64,000 bases of DNA from JABWBH01 sp964526695 (GCA_964526695.1 CAZGJA010000021.1:1-64000), one strand, 5' to 3'; shown: positions 34,536 to 43,422, counted from the first letter of the stretch. Numbers and translations: made by a program. The notes: generated by a model not told the origin, from the sequence alone.

Positions 34536-35486
34536 CTAGCTCTTCCCCGCCGCGGCACGCTGCTCCGCCGTGATCTTCACGAAGAAATCCTCGAGGCTCG
34601 CCACCTCGCGGCGCAGCTCCCGCAGAGGCCACCCCTTCGACGACGACAACTGAAACAGCGGCTCGCGCACGTCCGAGCCTTCGTTCGCCTCGATGCTCAG
34701 CCGCGTCCAGCCGTCCTGGGACTCGACCCCGACTTTCTTCACGCCGCCCAGACTGCTGACGCCGCGCCGAATGTCCTCCGCCGGTCCGCGCATCTCCGCG
34801 ATCAGCCGCGATCCCGCGCTGACGCTGTCGCGCAGCTTCTCCGGCGCACCGCGCGCCAGGATGCGCCCCGACGCGATGATGAGCACGTGCGAGCAGATCT
34901 TCTCCACCTCGCCCAGCGTGTGCGAGCTGAACAGAATCGTGTGCGATTCCCCCAGCTCGCGAATCAGCTTGCGCTGCTCTTGAATCTGCGTCGGGTCCAG
35001 GCCGATCGTCGGCTCGTCGAGGATCAGCACCTTCGGGTTGTGCAGCATCGCGTCCGCCAAACCGACGCGCTGGCGCATGCCCTTGGAAAGCTGCCCGATC
35101 GGGCGATCGACGAACTCCCCCAGCCAGCAACGGTCCGTCACCCGCTTGATGGCCTTGTCGCGCTGCCCGCGGTCCATGCCGTGCAGCTTGCCGCGGAATT
35201 GGAGGTACTCGCGCACGCGCATTTCGGGGTACAGCGGGGCCGATTCCGGCAGGTAGCCGATCTGCCGGCGAACGTCCACCGACTGGGTGAACACGTCGTA
35301 GCCGGCGATCGACGCCTGTCCGCTGGTGGCCGGGTGGTAGCACGTCAGGATGCGGATCGTCGTGCTCTTGCCCGCGCCGTTGGGACCGAGGAAGCCGACG
35401 ATCTGGCCCTCGTCCACGTCGAACGAGACGTCGTCCACGGCCAGAAGCGCCCCGTACCGCTTCGTCAGGTTCTTGACCGAAATCAT
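34536..35486 (-). CDS. ABC transporter ATP-binding protein (GldA-like)
   Basis: The 316-aa ATPase shows Walker A GPNGAGKSTTIR, Q-loop region SAPLYPEMRVREYLQ, ABC signature QLSKGMRQRVGLADAM, Walker B VLILDEPTIGLDPTQ and the H-loop SSHTLGEVEKI. The C-terminal domain (about 220-316) is the usual extension of the GldA/CcmA-type exporter ATPases. It heads the minus-strand set with permease, GldG-like and DUF4340 genes. A hairpin repeat lies about 190 nt upstream. Confidence 0.96.
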   Translation of the reverse strand: MISVKNLTKRYGALLAVDDVSFDVDEGQIVGFLGPNGAGKSTTIRILTCYHPATSGQASIAGYDVFTQSVDVRRQIGYLPESAPLYPEMRVREYLQFRGKLHGMDRGQRDKAIKRVTDRCWLGEFVDRPIGQLSKGMRQRVGLADAMLHNPKVLILDEPTIGLDPTQIQEQRKLIRELGESHTILFSSHTLGEVEKICSHVLIIASGRILARGAPEKLRDSVSAGSRLIAEMRGPAEDIRRGVSSLGGVKKVGVESQDGWTRLSIEANEGSDVREPLFQLSSSKGWPLRELRREVASLEDFFVKITAEQRAAAGKS

Positions 35487-35672
35487 GCCGTCACAGCCTC
35501 TTCACCGAACACACCGGTAATCCACAGTTGCAGGGCTCCACGCCGGGATCGCATGGGCGGCGATGCACACCGGAGTCTGGAGCGCGGACCCGTGATTTAG
35601 CGTCACGAGTATCGCGTTGTCAAGGAGTCGCATCAAGCGGGGCTTCTCCACCTGGAGCCGCACCGGCTGGGC

Positions 35673-35704
35673 GGCACGGTCTGACGTACTCGTCAGGCCG
35701 TGGC
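35673..35704. repeat. 32-nt hairpin repeat, copy C (compensated stem)
   Basis: Arms GGCACGGTCTGACG and CGTCAGGCCGTGGC around TACT. Relative to copies D and E a G-C stem pair has become A-T on both sides, keeping the stem intact. It lies in the 446-base gap 35487-35932, between the ABC ATPase start and the end of the DUF4190-like gene. Nothing else is recognised in that gap. Confidence 0.85.
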
Positions 35705-35932
35705 ACATGGCCCCGCCTATCGCACTGGCGTAACAGCTCAGGCTTTGCCGCGCAACCGCGTGCATCGTCGGACCCGTGCTGGGCGCGCAACGCTCCCTCA
35801 CGCATCGTCCGAGCATGAACGGCGCTCGCGCAACAAGACGCTGGAGGCATGGGGAGCCTGTCAGAAACCGACGGATGGATTGCCGCTTGGGTTCAGCCCC
35901 GCGCCAATCAGGCGGATGCCACGCGCGCGACG

Positions 35933-36682
35933 CTACGGGATCCCGGCAGCCCCGCCGCCGCCCTTCTCGCCGTCGGGTTTCCCCTCTTCGGCCTTGTTTT
36001 CCTTGGGAGTTCCCAGCGAGCGCGCCGACAGGTCGCCGACCGCGACATCATCGATCAGGAACGTGACCTTCAGCAAGCTTTTGCCCGCCACGAAGAGGTC
36101 CGTGGCGATCGTCTCCTCGCCGTTGACGAACTTGGCGCGGAGGTTCATGGTGAAGCGCGGCTGGCTCGAACCCATCGCCGGGGCGGAGTTCTGCAGCCCG
36201 CTGGGGTCCACCGTGGTCGCACGCCCGTGCTTCTCCACCACCTGCTTCGCCCAAGCCTTGAACTGATCCTTCGACACCGTGGCCTTGAAGTCATCCGTCA
36301 TGCGCGCGTCGTAGAACACCTCCGCCTTGGCGTCCAGGTCCTCAGACGGGCTTTCCAGCAGTCGCCCGGCCGCCAGCGACTGGTCGACGACCGCCATCCC
36401 CATCCTACCGAACCAGTAAAACCCGCCGACCTCAATCGCGCCGAACAGCAGCGCGATGGGCACGGCCGCGAGCGCCAGCCCGCGCCCGCGAGCCTTCCCG
36501 CCGGAGGTCGCCGCGATCCCAACCACCGAGCAAATCAGGCTCACTATGACGTGCACGCCCACGCACGGAAAAACCATCGCGCTGACCAGCGCCGCCACGG
36601 CCGCGCCGCTGAGCGGTCGTGGACCCATCGCCTGATACGCCGGCGGCTGAAAGGCCGGTGAGATGGGAGGCATTGAAGACAT
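35933..36682 (-). CDS. DUF4190-like membrane protein with extracytoplasmic domain
   Basis: The 249-aa protein has two N-terminal membrane helices of DUF4190 type (LSGAAVAALVSAMVFPCVGV and VIVSLICSVVGIAATSGGK), a third segment (GLALAAVPIALLFGAIEVGG) and a soluble domain of about 120 residues. That domain starts near AEVFYDARMTDDFKATVS and resembles stand-alone NTF2/DUF3887-type folds. The tail is charged and Gly-rich. ATG 36682 follows AGGGAG; an upstream ATG (36730) lacks one. It is upstream of the Gld set but separated by a hairpin repeat; no functional link is shown. Confidence 0.75.
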   Translation of the reverse strand: MSSMPPISPAFQPPAYQAMGPRPLSGAAVAALVSAMVFPCVGVHVIVSLICSVVGIAATSGGKARGRGLALAAVPIALLFGAIEVGGFYWFGRMGMAVVDQSLAAGRLLESPSEDLDAKAEVFYDARMTDDFKATVSKDQFKAWAKQVVEKHGRATTVDPSGLQNSAPAMGSSQPRFTMNLRAKFVNGEETIATDLFVAGKSLLKVTFLIDDVAVGDLSARSLGTPKENKAEEGKPDGEKGGGGAAGIP

Positions 36683-36829
36683 TTGGCTATCTCCCTTGAT
36701 CGGAGTGTCACTCGCGCCCGCGCCGCGCACACCGGCGGCATCCTCGAGCGCGGTCCGCCTCGATGCGCCCGTCGCAATCGCGGGCGCCTCAGATGGTCAT
36801 TCGCATTTCGACCCGGGCTATTCCGGCCC

Positions 36830-37342
36830 TCAGGCCGTCAGTTTTTTCGCGCACGCCAGCACGGCGTCGTAGTTCGGATGCTCCGCCACCTCCGGCACGT
36901 ACTCGGCGTGACGGACCGTTCCGTCCTTATCCAGCACGAACACCGCCCGGCTGTTGATGCGCAGCGAGGGAATCAGCGTCCCCCAGGCCTGGCCGAAGGC
37001 GCAGTCGAAGTGATCCGACAGCACGATGAGCCGCTCCTTGTCGATGCCCTCGGCTCCGCAGAACCGCGCCTGCGCCGTCGGCAGATCCACGCTGATCGTG
37101 TAAAACGCGGCCCCGCCCAGCTTGGCGGCCTCTTCGTTGAACCGCTTGGTCTGCAAGGCGCACACCGGCGTGTCCAGCGAGGGCACGACGCTGAGGATGC
37201 GCACCTTGCCGTTCGTCTCGCTGATCCTGAGCGAATCCACCAGCGACTTCTTCAGCGTCGCGTCCGGCGCCTTGTCGCCCACCTTGATCTGCAACCCCGC
37301 AAGCTCCAGCGGCTTGCCCTTCAATGTGCATGTCCGACTCAT
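36830..37342 (-). CDS. tpx: Thiol peroxidase (2-Cys, Tpx type)
   Basis: The 170-aa product reduces hydroperoxides using thioredoxin. The peroxidatic Cys61 is in SVVPSLDTPVCALQTKRFNE and the resolving Cys95 in ARFCGAEGI. The typical Tpx ending (HAEYVPEVAEHPNYDAVL) is present and length is standard. GGAGGAGAG precedes ATG 37342. Monocistronic; the neighbours are unrelated. Cytoplasmic or periplasmic location cannot be judged, since no signal peptide is visible. Confidence 0.96.
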   Translation of the reverse strand: MSRTCTLKGKPLELAGLQIKVGDKAPDATLKKSLVDSLRISETNGKVRILSVVPSLDTPVCALQTKRFNEEAAKLGGAAFYTISVDLPTAQARFCGAEGIDKERLIVLSDHFDCAFGQAWGTLIPSLRINSRAVFVLDKDGTVRHAEYVPEVAEHPNYDAVLACAKKLTA

Positions 37343-37519
37343 GATGCGCTCTCCTCCACCTGCTGCGGGGCGAAACGACGGATTGTCCTCGGTCCTTCAC
37401 GCTGCGCCTCGCGCGTCCGCTTACCCCTCGTGTCGACGCGGCACGACAAGCGGTTCTCACTGTAGGTTCCGCGCGATTTACGGTCAACCGCCGGGTGGAG
37501 CCCGATTGTCTGAAAGTGC

Positions 37520-37556
37520 GTGAGGGCAACCCCTCGCAAGAGTGGGTTGCCCTCAC
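37520..37556. repeat. Perfect 13-bp inverted repeat (hairpin)
   Basis: GTGAGGGCAACCC at 37520-37532 pairs perfectly with GGGTTGCCCTCAC at 37544-37556 across an 11-nt loop. It lies between the prepilin-like gene (ends 37629, minus) and tpx, so it is downstream of the former. No T-run follows on either strand, so it is not a classical intrinsic terminator but could still end or protect the transcript. Confidence 0.7.
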
Positions 37557-37628
37557 TGAATTCCAATCGCGGGGCAGGGAGACGCTGTCACCTCGCGCAG
37601 TCCGCGCCCGCCATGCGGCTACCGCGGA

Positions 37629-38528
37629 TTACTCCTCCGTGGAATCGCTCAGATTCGCAGTCATGTGCGGCCTGTTGTCGTTGTTCCAGCGGCGCTGGGC
37701 GTACAACGAATTGCCGGTGCCCTCTTCCTTGTTGTTGTCGATCAGGGACTTCGCCGTAACCCAGTCGGGGCGCTTCTGCCATTCGACATGGCTGTCCGCC
37801 ATCAACATGCTCGAGCCCTTCCTGTGCTGGCCTCCGGGCCAATGCTGGCGCGCAAACTCCCAAGGTCGTCCAATCAACGACTGATCATCCGCGGCGTCGG
37901 TTGCACTGTCACCGACCGTGATCATCTCGGCGGGACTGACCACCCAGATCTCTGGAACTTCGGCAAACCGCATCTCGGCCGGCGAGTAGGCCGGATAAGG
38001 ATCAGGATGCATGCCCAGCCCACGGCAACGCTTATACTCGTTGTCGTCGGGAAACGACTGCCGATTGCCGGATTCGTTATACCCGTAGGCGAAGAACGTG
38101 CCGAGGTTCAGCGGCACCACCTCGTGTTTCTTGAACCCGTAAAGTGGCCACTCCCGGTCCCAGCTCGGAGGCGCCAAGTAGGATTGATCATACTTCGGCA
38201 CCCAATCGAATTCCTCAGGGTTCGCCGGACAGTTGAACGTCTGCGTCTGTTCACTCATCCCCTCGCGGATACGCGACATCCAGATGTAGATCCAGAAACG
38301 TCCGGGCGGCTGATGATGCCCGCCCGGATAGAAGGAGTTCTCATTCAGGTACAGCGCCATCCCCTGCCCGATGGAGCGGAGCTGGGTCTGGCACTTGACC
38401 TTCTTGGCCTGATCCCGCGCCGCCTGCAGCGACGGCAGCAGAATGCTGATCAGCAGGGCAATGATGGCGATCACGACGAGGAGTTCGATCAACGTGAACC
38501 CTCGCTGTAGTCTGGACGTGCGTTTCAT
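37629..38528 (-). CDS. Prepilin-like protein with H-X9-D/G-type C-terminus (1)
   Basis: The 299-aa protein carries a class III prepilin leader and helix (RGFTLIELLVVIAIIALLIS, then ILLPSLQAAR), so it is probably cleaved and methylated by a prepilin peptidase. The globular part ends with HRKGSSMLMADSHVEWQKRP, the planctomycete processing-associated motif (a His nine residues before D-S/G). It then adds an Asn/Arg-rich tail (SLYAQRRWNNDNRPHM). Its role (pseudopilus or cell-surface assembly) is unknown. A paralogue with the same tail lies at 39564-40436, and a zinc-ribbon gene sits between. ATG 38528 follows GGAG. Confidence 0.93.
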   Translation of the reverse strand: MKRTSRLQRGFTLIELLVVIAIIALLISILLPSLQAARDQAKKVKCQTQLRSIGQGMALYLNENSFYPGGHHQPPGRFWIYIWMSRIREGMSEQTQTFNCPANPEEFDWVPKYDQSYLAPPSWDREWPLYGFKKHEVVPLNLGTFFAYGYNESGNRQSFPDDNEYKRCRGLGMHPDPYPAYSPAEMRFAEVPEIWVVSPAEMITVGDSATDAADDQSLIGRPWEFARQHWPGGQHRKGSSMLMADSHVEWQKRPDWVTAKSLIDNNKEEGTGNSLYAQRRWNNDNRPHMTANLSDSTEE

Positions 38529-38993
38529 GTGTTCACTCCGGGCAGTTCAGGCCGGCGCCGCATTGACGCCAAGGCAAGACTTGAAACCGCAGAGACGACC
38601 CCGCCGCCTGCGGCGAGACAAATGCCGGCTTTGATCGTATCGCAAACCGCTACAGACAAGCCGTGACGGCAACGAATCTGCTTCAATGTGCCGCCGAAAA
38701 GCGATAGGAAGTCGAAACCCCTTCGACACCGCACCCGTGACACCCGCCCGACATGAGCCACAAAGCAAGCCCTCAAGCGGTCCCAAGGCGGTCGCGGGCT
38801 TTCGCCCGTGTCTCTCGGCGGGCTTTGCATCCTCCATCGGCCGCCTCGAACGACGAATTCCAAGCTCAGGGTCCGCCCGGCGGCGTCGACGATTGCCGCC
38901 GGATACTCGATCGGCACGAACCCCGCTCGGCCCCCGGTATCGCCCGTGCCTCTTCATCGCGCCCACGCTCGCACGCCGCGCGCCGAAGAGCGG
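38529..38993. other. Upstream region of prepilin-like gene 1; one doubtful ORF
   Basis: This stretch carries a minus-strand frame opening at GTG 38917 and closing with TGA that overlaps the prepilin ATG (ATGA). Its product (begins MPIEYPAAIVDAAGRTLSLE) loses protein-like character after about 45 residues, so I do not call a gene. A second minus frame (from ATG 38957) reads arginine-rich sequence over the same bases. No RNA element is recognised. It probably serves as promoter and leader DNA. Confidence 0.4.
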
Positions 38994-39401
38994 CTACCCG
39001 CCCGACTTGGTCTTGCCCTTGGACTTCGCCGCCGCCGGTTTCTGGCCGTGCACCGCCACGTCGCCGACGTTGGCCTTGCAGTACGGACACACCTCCGGCA
39101 AGTCGCCGTGCCCGATGAACTCGAGGTTCCGCGAGCAGCTCGGACACGGATTCGCCCGCGTCGTCTTCAACTGCCCGCAAAACGTGCAGGCCACGCGACC
39201 GTTGTCGTCTCTCTTCTTCGCCAATTCCGCCAGCGAAATCTCGAAGTCCTTTCCGCAGGCTTCGTTGCGGCAGACCCAGTACGTCGGCTGCCCCATATCC
39301 ACGCCGGACTCCGACGGTCCGGCCAGGTTGCGGTAGAAAAGGAAACCCGCGCCCGCCAGTGCCGCGACCAGAAGCCCCACTTTTATCGAATTGCTGTTCA
39401 C
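38994..39401 (-). CDS. Zinc-ribbon membrane-anchored small protein
   Basis: The 135-aa product has an N-terminal helix (VGLLVAALAGAGFLFYRNLA) and four cysteine pairs or near-pairs: CRNEAC, CTFCGQ, CPSCSR and CPYCKA. That makes two possible zinc ribbons. The tail is Lys/Ala-rich. Such proteins are often encoded with planctomycete prepilin-like proteins, and this gene sits between two of them on the same strand. Function unknown. GTG 39401 is the likely start. Confidence 0.75.
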   Translation of the reverse strand: MNSNSIKVGLLVAALAGAGFLFYRNLAGPSESGVDMGQPTYWVCRNEACGKDFEISLAELAKKRDDNGRVACTFCGQLKTTRANPCPSCSRNLEFIGHGDLPEVCPYCKANVGDVAVHGQKPAAAKSKGKTKSGG

Positions 39402-39563
39402 CTTGCTCAGACCTCAGTGTTCATCTTGGTTCATTGCCGCCCAGCGGACGGATCTCGCCGGCTTTGTAACAGTTCGCCGCGCCGGGAACAAGGTGGGGCC
39501 AACGGTGCTTGTCCGCCGGCCCCGGTGCGCAGCACTTCAAGAATAGTCCCTGGCGGGACTCGC

Positions 39564-40436
39564 TTAATTCGCGGTGGAGTCGCCCAAATCCGCCCTCATG
39601 TGCGGCTTGTTGTCGTTGTTCCACTTCCGCTGGGCGAACAGGGAGTTGCCCGTCCCTTCCTCCGTGCCGTTGTCGAGGTAGTACTTTGCCGTGACCCAGT
39701 TGGGGCGGCGGTCCCATTCCACGTGATTGTCGGCAAAGAGCATGTTGGTGCCCTTCTTGTGCCACTCCCCAGGCCAACGGGTCTTGACCGCTTGATGCGG
39801 GCGCGAGTAAATGCCGTGGTCGTCGTTACCGTCGGCAAGCGCGTCGCCTATGGCGATCATCTCACCCGGGTTCACCACCTTGATTTCCGGCAGCTCGGCA
39901 AAATGGGGATCGAAGTCTTGCGGATCCGGATGCATTCCCAGGCCGCGCTGGGCGTAGGCGAACTGCTCGAAGTTCCCCGTCTCATTGTAGCCGTACGAGA
40001 AGAACGTGTTGCTGTTGAGGTGCGCGATTTCATCTTTCCTGTACCCGTATAGAGGCCACGTTCGGTCCCATCCCTCGGGCTTGTAATCGCGCTGGTACTT
40101 GGACACCCAGGCGAACTCTTCCGGGGTGGCGGGGCACTGGAAGTTCTCCTGCTGCTCGCTCATCAGCTCCCGAAGGCGGGTGTGCCAGATATAAATCCAG
40201 TAGCGGTTGTGGTCAGGCTGATGATGACCGCCGGGATAGTGATTGTTCTCGCTGACGTAGATCGCCATGGCCGTCCCCATCGCGCGAATCTGCGTCTGGC
40301 ACTTGACCTTCTTGGCCTGATTACGCGCCGCCTGAAGCGACGGGAGTAAGATGCTTATCAGCAACGCGATGATGGCGATGACAACCAGCAACTCGATCAG
40401 GGTAAACCCCGACCGCAACCGACGATTACGAACCAT
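39564..40436 (-). CDS. Prepilin-like protein with H-X9-D/G-type C-terminus (2)
   Basis: The 290-aa paralogue of the gene at 37629 has the same leader (SGFTLIELLVVIAIIALLIS), the same LPSLQAARNQAKKVKCQTQ helix, and the end HKKGTNMLFADNHVEWDRRP. The closing tail is SLFAQRKWNNDNKPHM. It differs from copy 1 mostly in the central globular region. ATG 40436 (AAAGGGGC upstream) is chosen over a far upstream frame start at 40628 because the prepilin leader begins there. A 1.08-kb gene-free stretch lies upstream. Confidence 0.93.
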   Translation of the reverse strand: MVRNRRLRSGFTLIELLVVIAIIALLISILLPSLQAARNQAKKVKCQTQIRAMGTAMAIYVSENNHYPGGHHQPDHNRYWIYIWHTRLRELMSEQQENFQCPATPEEFAWVSKYQRDYKPEGWDRTWPLYGYRKDEIAHLNSNTFFSYGYNETGNFEQFAYAQRGLGMHPDPQDFDPHFAELPEIKVVNPGEMIAIGDALADGNDDHGIYSRPHQAVKTRWPGEWHKKGTNMLFADNHVEWDRRPNWVTAKYYLDNGTEEGTGNSLFAQRKWNNDNKPHMRADLGDSTAN

Positions 40437-41513
40437 GCTCAGCCCCTTTGATGAACCTCTGTGACCCGACCCGAACTCGCCCTGACGCCTGCCCACCAAG
40501 CCGCCGACGCCGACCACCGGCGCCGTGCCTGAGGACGAACCCACGCGCTTGCCAGCCGTCAAGGCCAGCTTCGCGCAAACAGATTTCATCTTCGGACCCG
40601 ACCCGCCCGAACAGATGTGATCCTTCAACAGAATCAGACACCGCAGCCGTTGACTCGGCGGATTGGACGCCCCAGGGAACCCGCTAAAGCGAGCCGCCGC
40701 CGCGCTTCCGCTACCACCGTGGCCAACCGGCGAGAGTTCGATTGAGGTGGCTATTAAACTTCAGAAGCAAAACAACCACTCAAACTTCAATTTCTCAACG
40801 AGCCGCCTTCGTCCCCGAAGCGACTCGCTCCAGCGCCAATCCGCTGGACCGCTCCTTGCTGGTCCGTCAAGACCATTCTGGCGAGTATGACCTCGTCTTT
40901 CCGACCCGCGCCCGCAGAACCGCGTCTTGCCGGGCCGCAGCCGGAAGGAAGCCGTTTCCTTGAACCCTCAAGATTCGTTCTGTCGCACTGCCAGCGGACG
41001 AGCTTGGCCTGTCGATGCAACCGTCTCAACCCAGCGAGCTTGTCCGCCGCTCAGATCGAGTGCGCGAGAATCATGGCCCGACGCAACGCACCAACATGTG
41101 ATTATGAAGGATACGTCAACGGAAATCAAGCCCCGCCGTGTTTGAGTGAGCCGGGACACGTCGCAGGCCGTTGGAGCGTCGGAACCGGGGAGCAATCGCT
41201 GGGAGCGGGATGGAATAGCCGGCAGCCGGAAGGCGGAGCCGGAAGCCGGAACGTGGAGCGCGAGGCGGGGAAGCGGGGAAGGAAGTCCAAAGAGATCGCC
41301 TGAAGCGGGTGGCATGCGCTGGCGGACTCGCCAGGAATCGGAGAAGGAGAAACAAGGGACGAAGCGCGCCGCACGGGTTCGCTGCTGCGGACCCGGGCCA
41401 CCCGACATGGACCCATGCCTCCCGACATGGGCCCATGCGCCCCTACATGGGCCCGGTGCCCGGCGCCACGGACTCCGGTCGCCAGGCCCGCGCAGCCCTC
41501 CCGGCCTGAGCTT
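40437..41513. other. Gene-free 1.08-kb region upstream of prepilin-like gene 2
   Basis: Frames on both strands are open, but the products are low-complexity or mutually antisense. The stretch includes a comparatively AT-rich island (about 40745-40800), a purine-rich block with repeated GCCGGAAG and GCGGGGAAG (41215-41285), a shared GCTGCTGCGGACCCGGGCCA motif at 41381-41404, and the 20-bp tandem array at 41401-41460. No RNA family is recognised. Confidence 0.5.
41401..41460. repeat. Three tandem 20-bp units (CCCGACATGGGCCCATG...)
   Basis: Units begin at 41401, 41421 and 41441: CCCGACATGGACCCATGCCT, CCCGACATGGGCCCATGCGC and CCCTACATGGGCCCGGTGCC. Each contains the palindrome CATGGGCCCATG or a variant. 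The period is exactly 20 bp. It directly follows a motif that accompanies the 32-nt hairpin elsewhere. Confidence 0.85.
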
Positions 41514-42698
41514 CTACCGAATGAGTTGCACGGGGCGGTAGATGAAATCGCTCTGCCCCGAGTTCTCGCCCACGATGGCTGAATCATCCAGCAGATATGC
41601 GGGCTGAATGATGACCTTCTTCCCGCTCATCGGCCCAGTCAGTTTCACGGCGCAGATGCGTATGCCGACGAACCCCACCACCGTGAACATGGCGTTGTTT
41701 CCCGGGCCTTCCACGTCGGTGAAAACGGGGATGGCGCGCGGCTGACCGATGATGGCGGCGAGCTCGTCCTTGAAGCCGGCGGACAAGCCCGTGTCGCCAT
41801 TCAGAAGCAGCGTACCATCGTCCCCGAGCACGAGCGTGCCGCCGAAGTGAGCCAGGTCGTCGGCGTTCACTCCATAGAGGATCTGACGCGCGATGTCCGC
41901 GGAACTGTTGCTCTCCGAGCCGATGTCCACGGTTCCGAAGTTGCCCGGCGGAAGCTGGCCGCCGCCCGAGCCGGGGTACAGGTTCAACTCAAGAATGCCG
42001 TCGCTGCCGCTGGAGACGTGCCCGGTGTCGGGGTTATACGCATAATTGTCGCCCGTGGTGTAGGTTCCGGCGAGCAGTTGATCCCAATACGTCTTGCGCA
42101 GCGCGAAAGGGAGCAGCCCGGCGTTCCCGGTTTCGTCGGTCACGCGCCAGCCGATCACGCCGTCATAGAAAGCCGCGGGGGCCGACGCGGTCACGTTCGC
42201 AAGGCGATCGCCGAAAACACCCGCGAAGTAGAGCTCCAGCGGGCCGTTGCGCTCCTCGTCCCTGTGCAGGAAGACGCGCACGGCGTTGAACCGCGAGGGA
42301 TCGGCGAAGGTCATGGCCTCATTCGGGTCGTCGGGGTTTTCGAGTCTGCCTAAGAGGATGTCGCCGCCGGCGCTGTTCTCGACGCTGAGGTCGAGATCGG
42401 GCGGCTTGTTGATGATGCTGTTGCGTCCGGCGAATTCATCCCCGGTCACGCGCGCGGCGCTCGATACCGCATCGACATAGGACGATCCGCGCAGCCGGTC
42501 CTGATCCATCAAATGCCAGGCGGAGGCCATGGCGGCGGCGTCGGCGGAAGCCTGGGCTTCGCCGCGCCCCCGGTACATCATGCCGATGTCAATGGTCATC
42601 GACGCCATCCCGACCAGCAGAACCAACGACGCGGTGACGGTCACGGCCGTGACGCCTCTGCGCCGCGTCCCATTCCGAAAGCCTCCGGGCAAGCTCAT
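41514..42698 (-). CDS. TadG-like pilus-assembly family protein
   Basis: The 394-aa protein has a short basic N-terminus, one membrane helix (VTAVTVTASLVLLVGMASMT, then IDIG) and ADAAAMASAWHLM, the typical start of TadE/TadG-like Flp-pilus-associated proteins. The outer region (about residues 60-394) is beta-rich and not assigned. ATG 42698 follows GGAGG; upstream in-frame codons show no family signal. It is encoded just downstream of a small secreted partner (76-nt gap). No other tad gene is in the window, so a full Flp pilus is not implied. Confidence 0.78.
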   Translation of the reverse strand: MSLPGGFRNGTRRRGVTAVTVTASLVLLVGMASMTIDIGMMYRGRGEAQASADAAAMASAWHLMDQDRLRGSSYVDAVSSAARVTGDEFAGRNSIINKPPDLDLSVENSAGGDILLGRLENPDDPNEAMTFADPSRFNAVRVFLHRDEERNGPLELYFAGVFGDRLANVTASAPAAFYDGVIGWRVTDETGNAGLLPFALRKTYWDQLLAGTYTTGDNYAYNPDTGHVSSGSDGILELNLYPGSGGGQLPPGNFGTVDIGSESNSSADIARQILYGVNADDLAHFGGTLVLGDDGTLLLNGDTGLSAGFKDELAAIIGQPRAIPVFTDVEGPGNNAMFTVVGFVGIRICAVKLTGPMSGKKVIIQPAYLLDDSAIVGENSGQSDFIYRPVQLIR

Positions 42699-42774
42699 GA
42701 TTCCGCCTCCCGCAGGCTCGACGAAAGGGGGCGTCGAGCTGCTTGGCAAGTTGTGGTTTCGTCCGTCGGGCAAG

Positions 42775-43422
42775 TTACTGGCACGCCTCGCGCGGCGTGT
42801 CGTCCGTGGAAAGCAGTCCATCGCGCCCGTAGTAGCGGACGCGCTTAAGCACCAGGCTGTCAACGCGATTCGATCCAAACGTCACGCAGGCATTGGCAGC
42901 AGAGAAAACAGGATCGTAGTGGCTCAGATCGGAAAGGCCCGCGGAGCTGGAGATGTTCATGTCGCGACCGAAGCTTCCCCACGTCGTGGATGTGCCGTCA
43001 ATGACGGAGAAGGTGAGTGTCGAGCCATCCGTCTCCAGCGCCTGCGTCCACAGGATGGTCTCAGCCGAGGTGCTGAGCACGCGGTATTCCACGCTTCGCT
43101 TACGGATCACTTCCGTGCCCCGGTAACTGTGCAACTGGACTCCGCCGGGCACGAAGTCAGGGGTTTCGCGGTAATTCCACAGCGTTTGCGCGTAGTAGGA
43201 GTCCATGTCGGAAAACGGAGACATGACCGTGGCGAACTGGGGCGAGGCCGTTTCACCGTCCGGCTCGTTCAGGACGAGTTCCCAGTCTTCTTCGACCCGA
43301 AGAACCGGATCGGATTCCGGAAGGAGGGCGTAGGAAGGCCAGACCCAAGCCGTCCCCAGCGCGAAGGCCGCCGTCAGTCCCAGAAACGCCCTGCTCGCAC
43401 GCCGCGCATGCACGATGGACAT
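42775..43422 (-). CDS. Secreted protein of unknown function
   Basis: The 215-aa protein has a signal peptide (AFLGLTAAFALGTAWVWPSY, ALL). The mature part is beta-rich (LRVEEDWELVLNEPDGETAS at the start and a Ser/Thr-rich middle). No family is recognised. ATG 43422 follows GAGGAGAG. It precedes the TadG-like gene on the same strand, so a surface-structure role is possible, inferred only from position. Confidence 0.68.
   Translation of the reverse strand: MSIVHARRASRAFLGLTAAFALGTAWVWPSYALLPESDPVLRVEEDWELVLNEPDGETASPQFATVMSPFSDMDSYYAQTLWNYRETPDFVPGGVQLHSYRGTEVIRKRSVEYRVLSTSAETILWTQALETDGSTLTFSVIDGTSTTWGSFGRDMNISSSAGLSDLSHYDPVFSAANACVTFGSNRVDSLVLKRVRYYGRDGLLSTDDTPREACQ

Noticed and set aside
37520..37556. 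Intrinsic terminator after the prepilin-like gene
   Set aside because: The stem is perfect, but neither strand has a following T-run; recorded as an inverted repeat only.
40925..40965. SRP RNA core-like sequence (AGCCGGAAGGAAGC)
   Set aside because: It resembles the GGAA tetraloop region of 4.5S RNA, but the symmetric-loop bases do not match and the flanks do not form a long stem.
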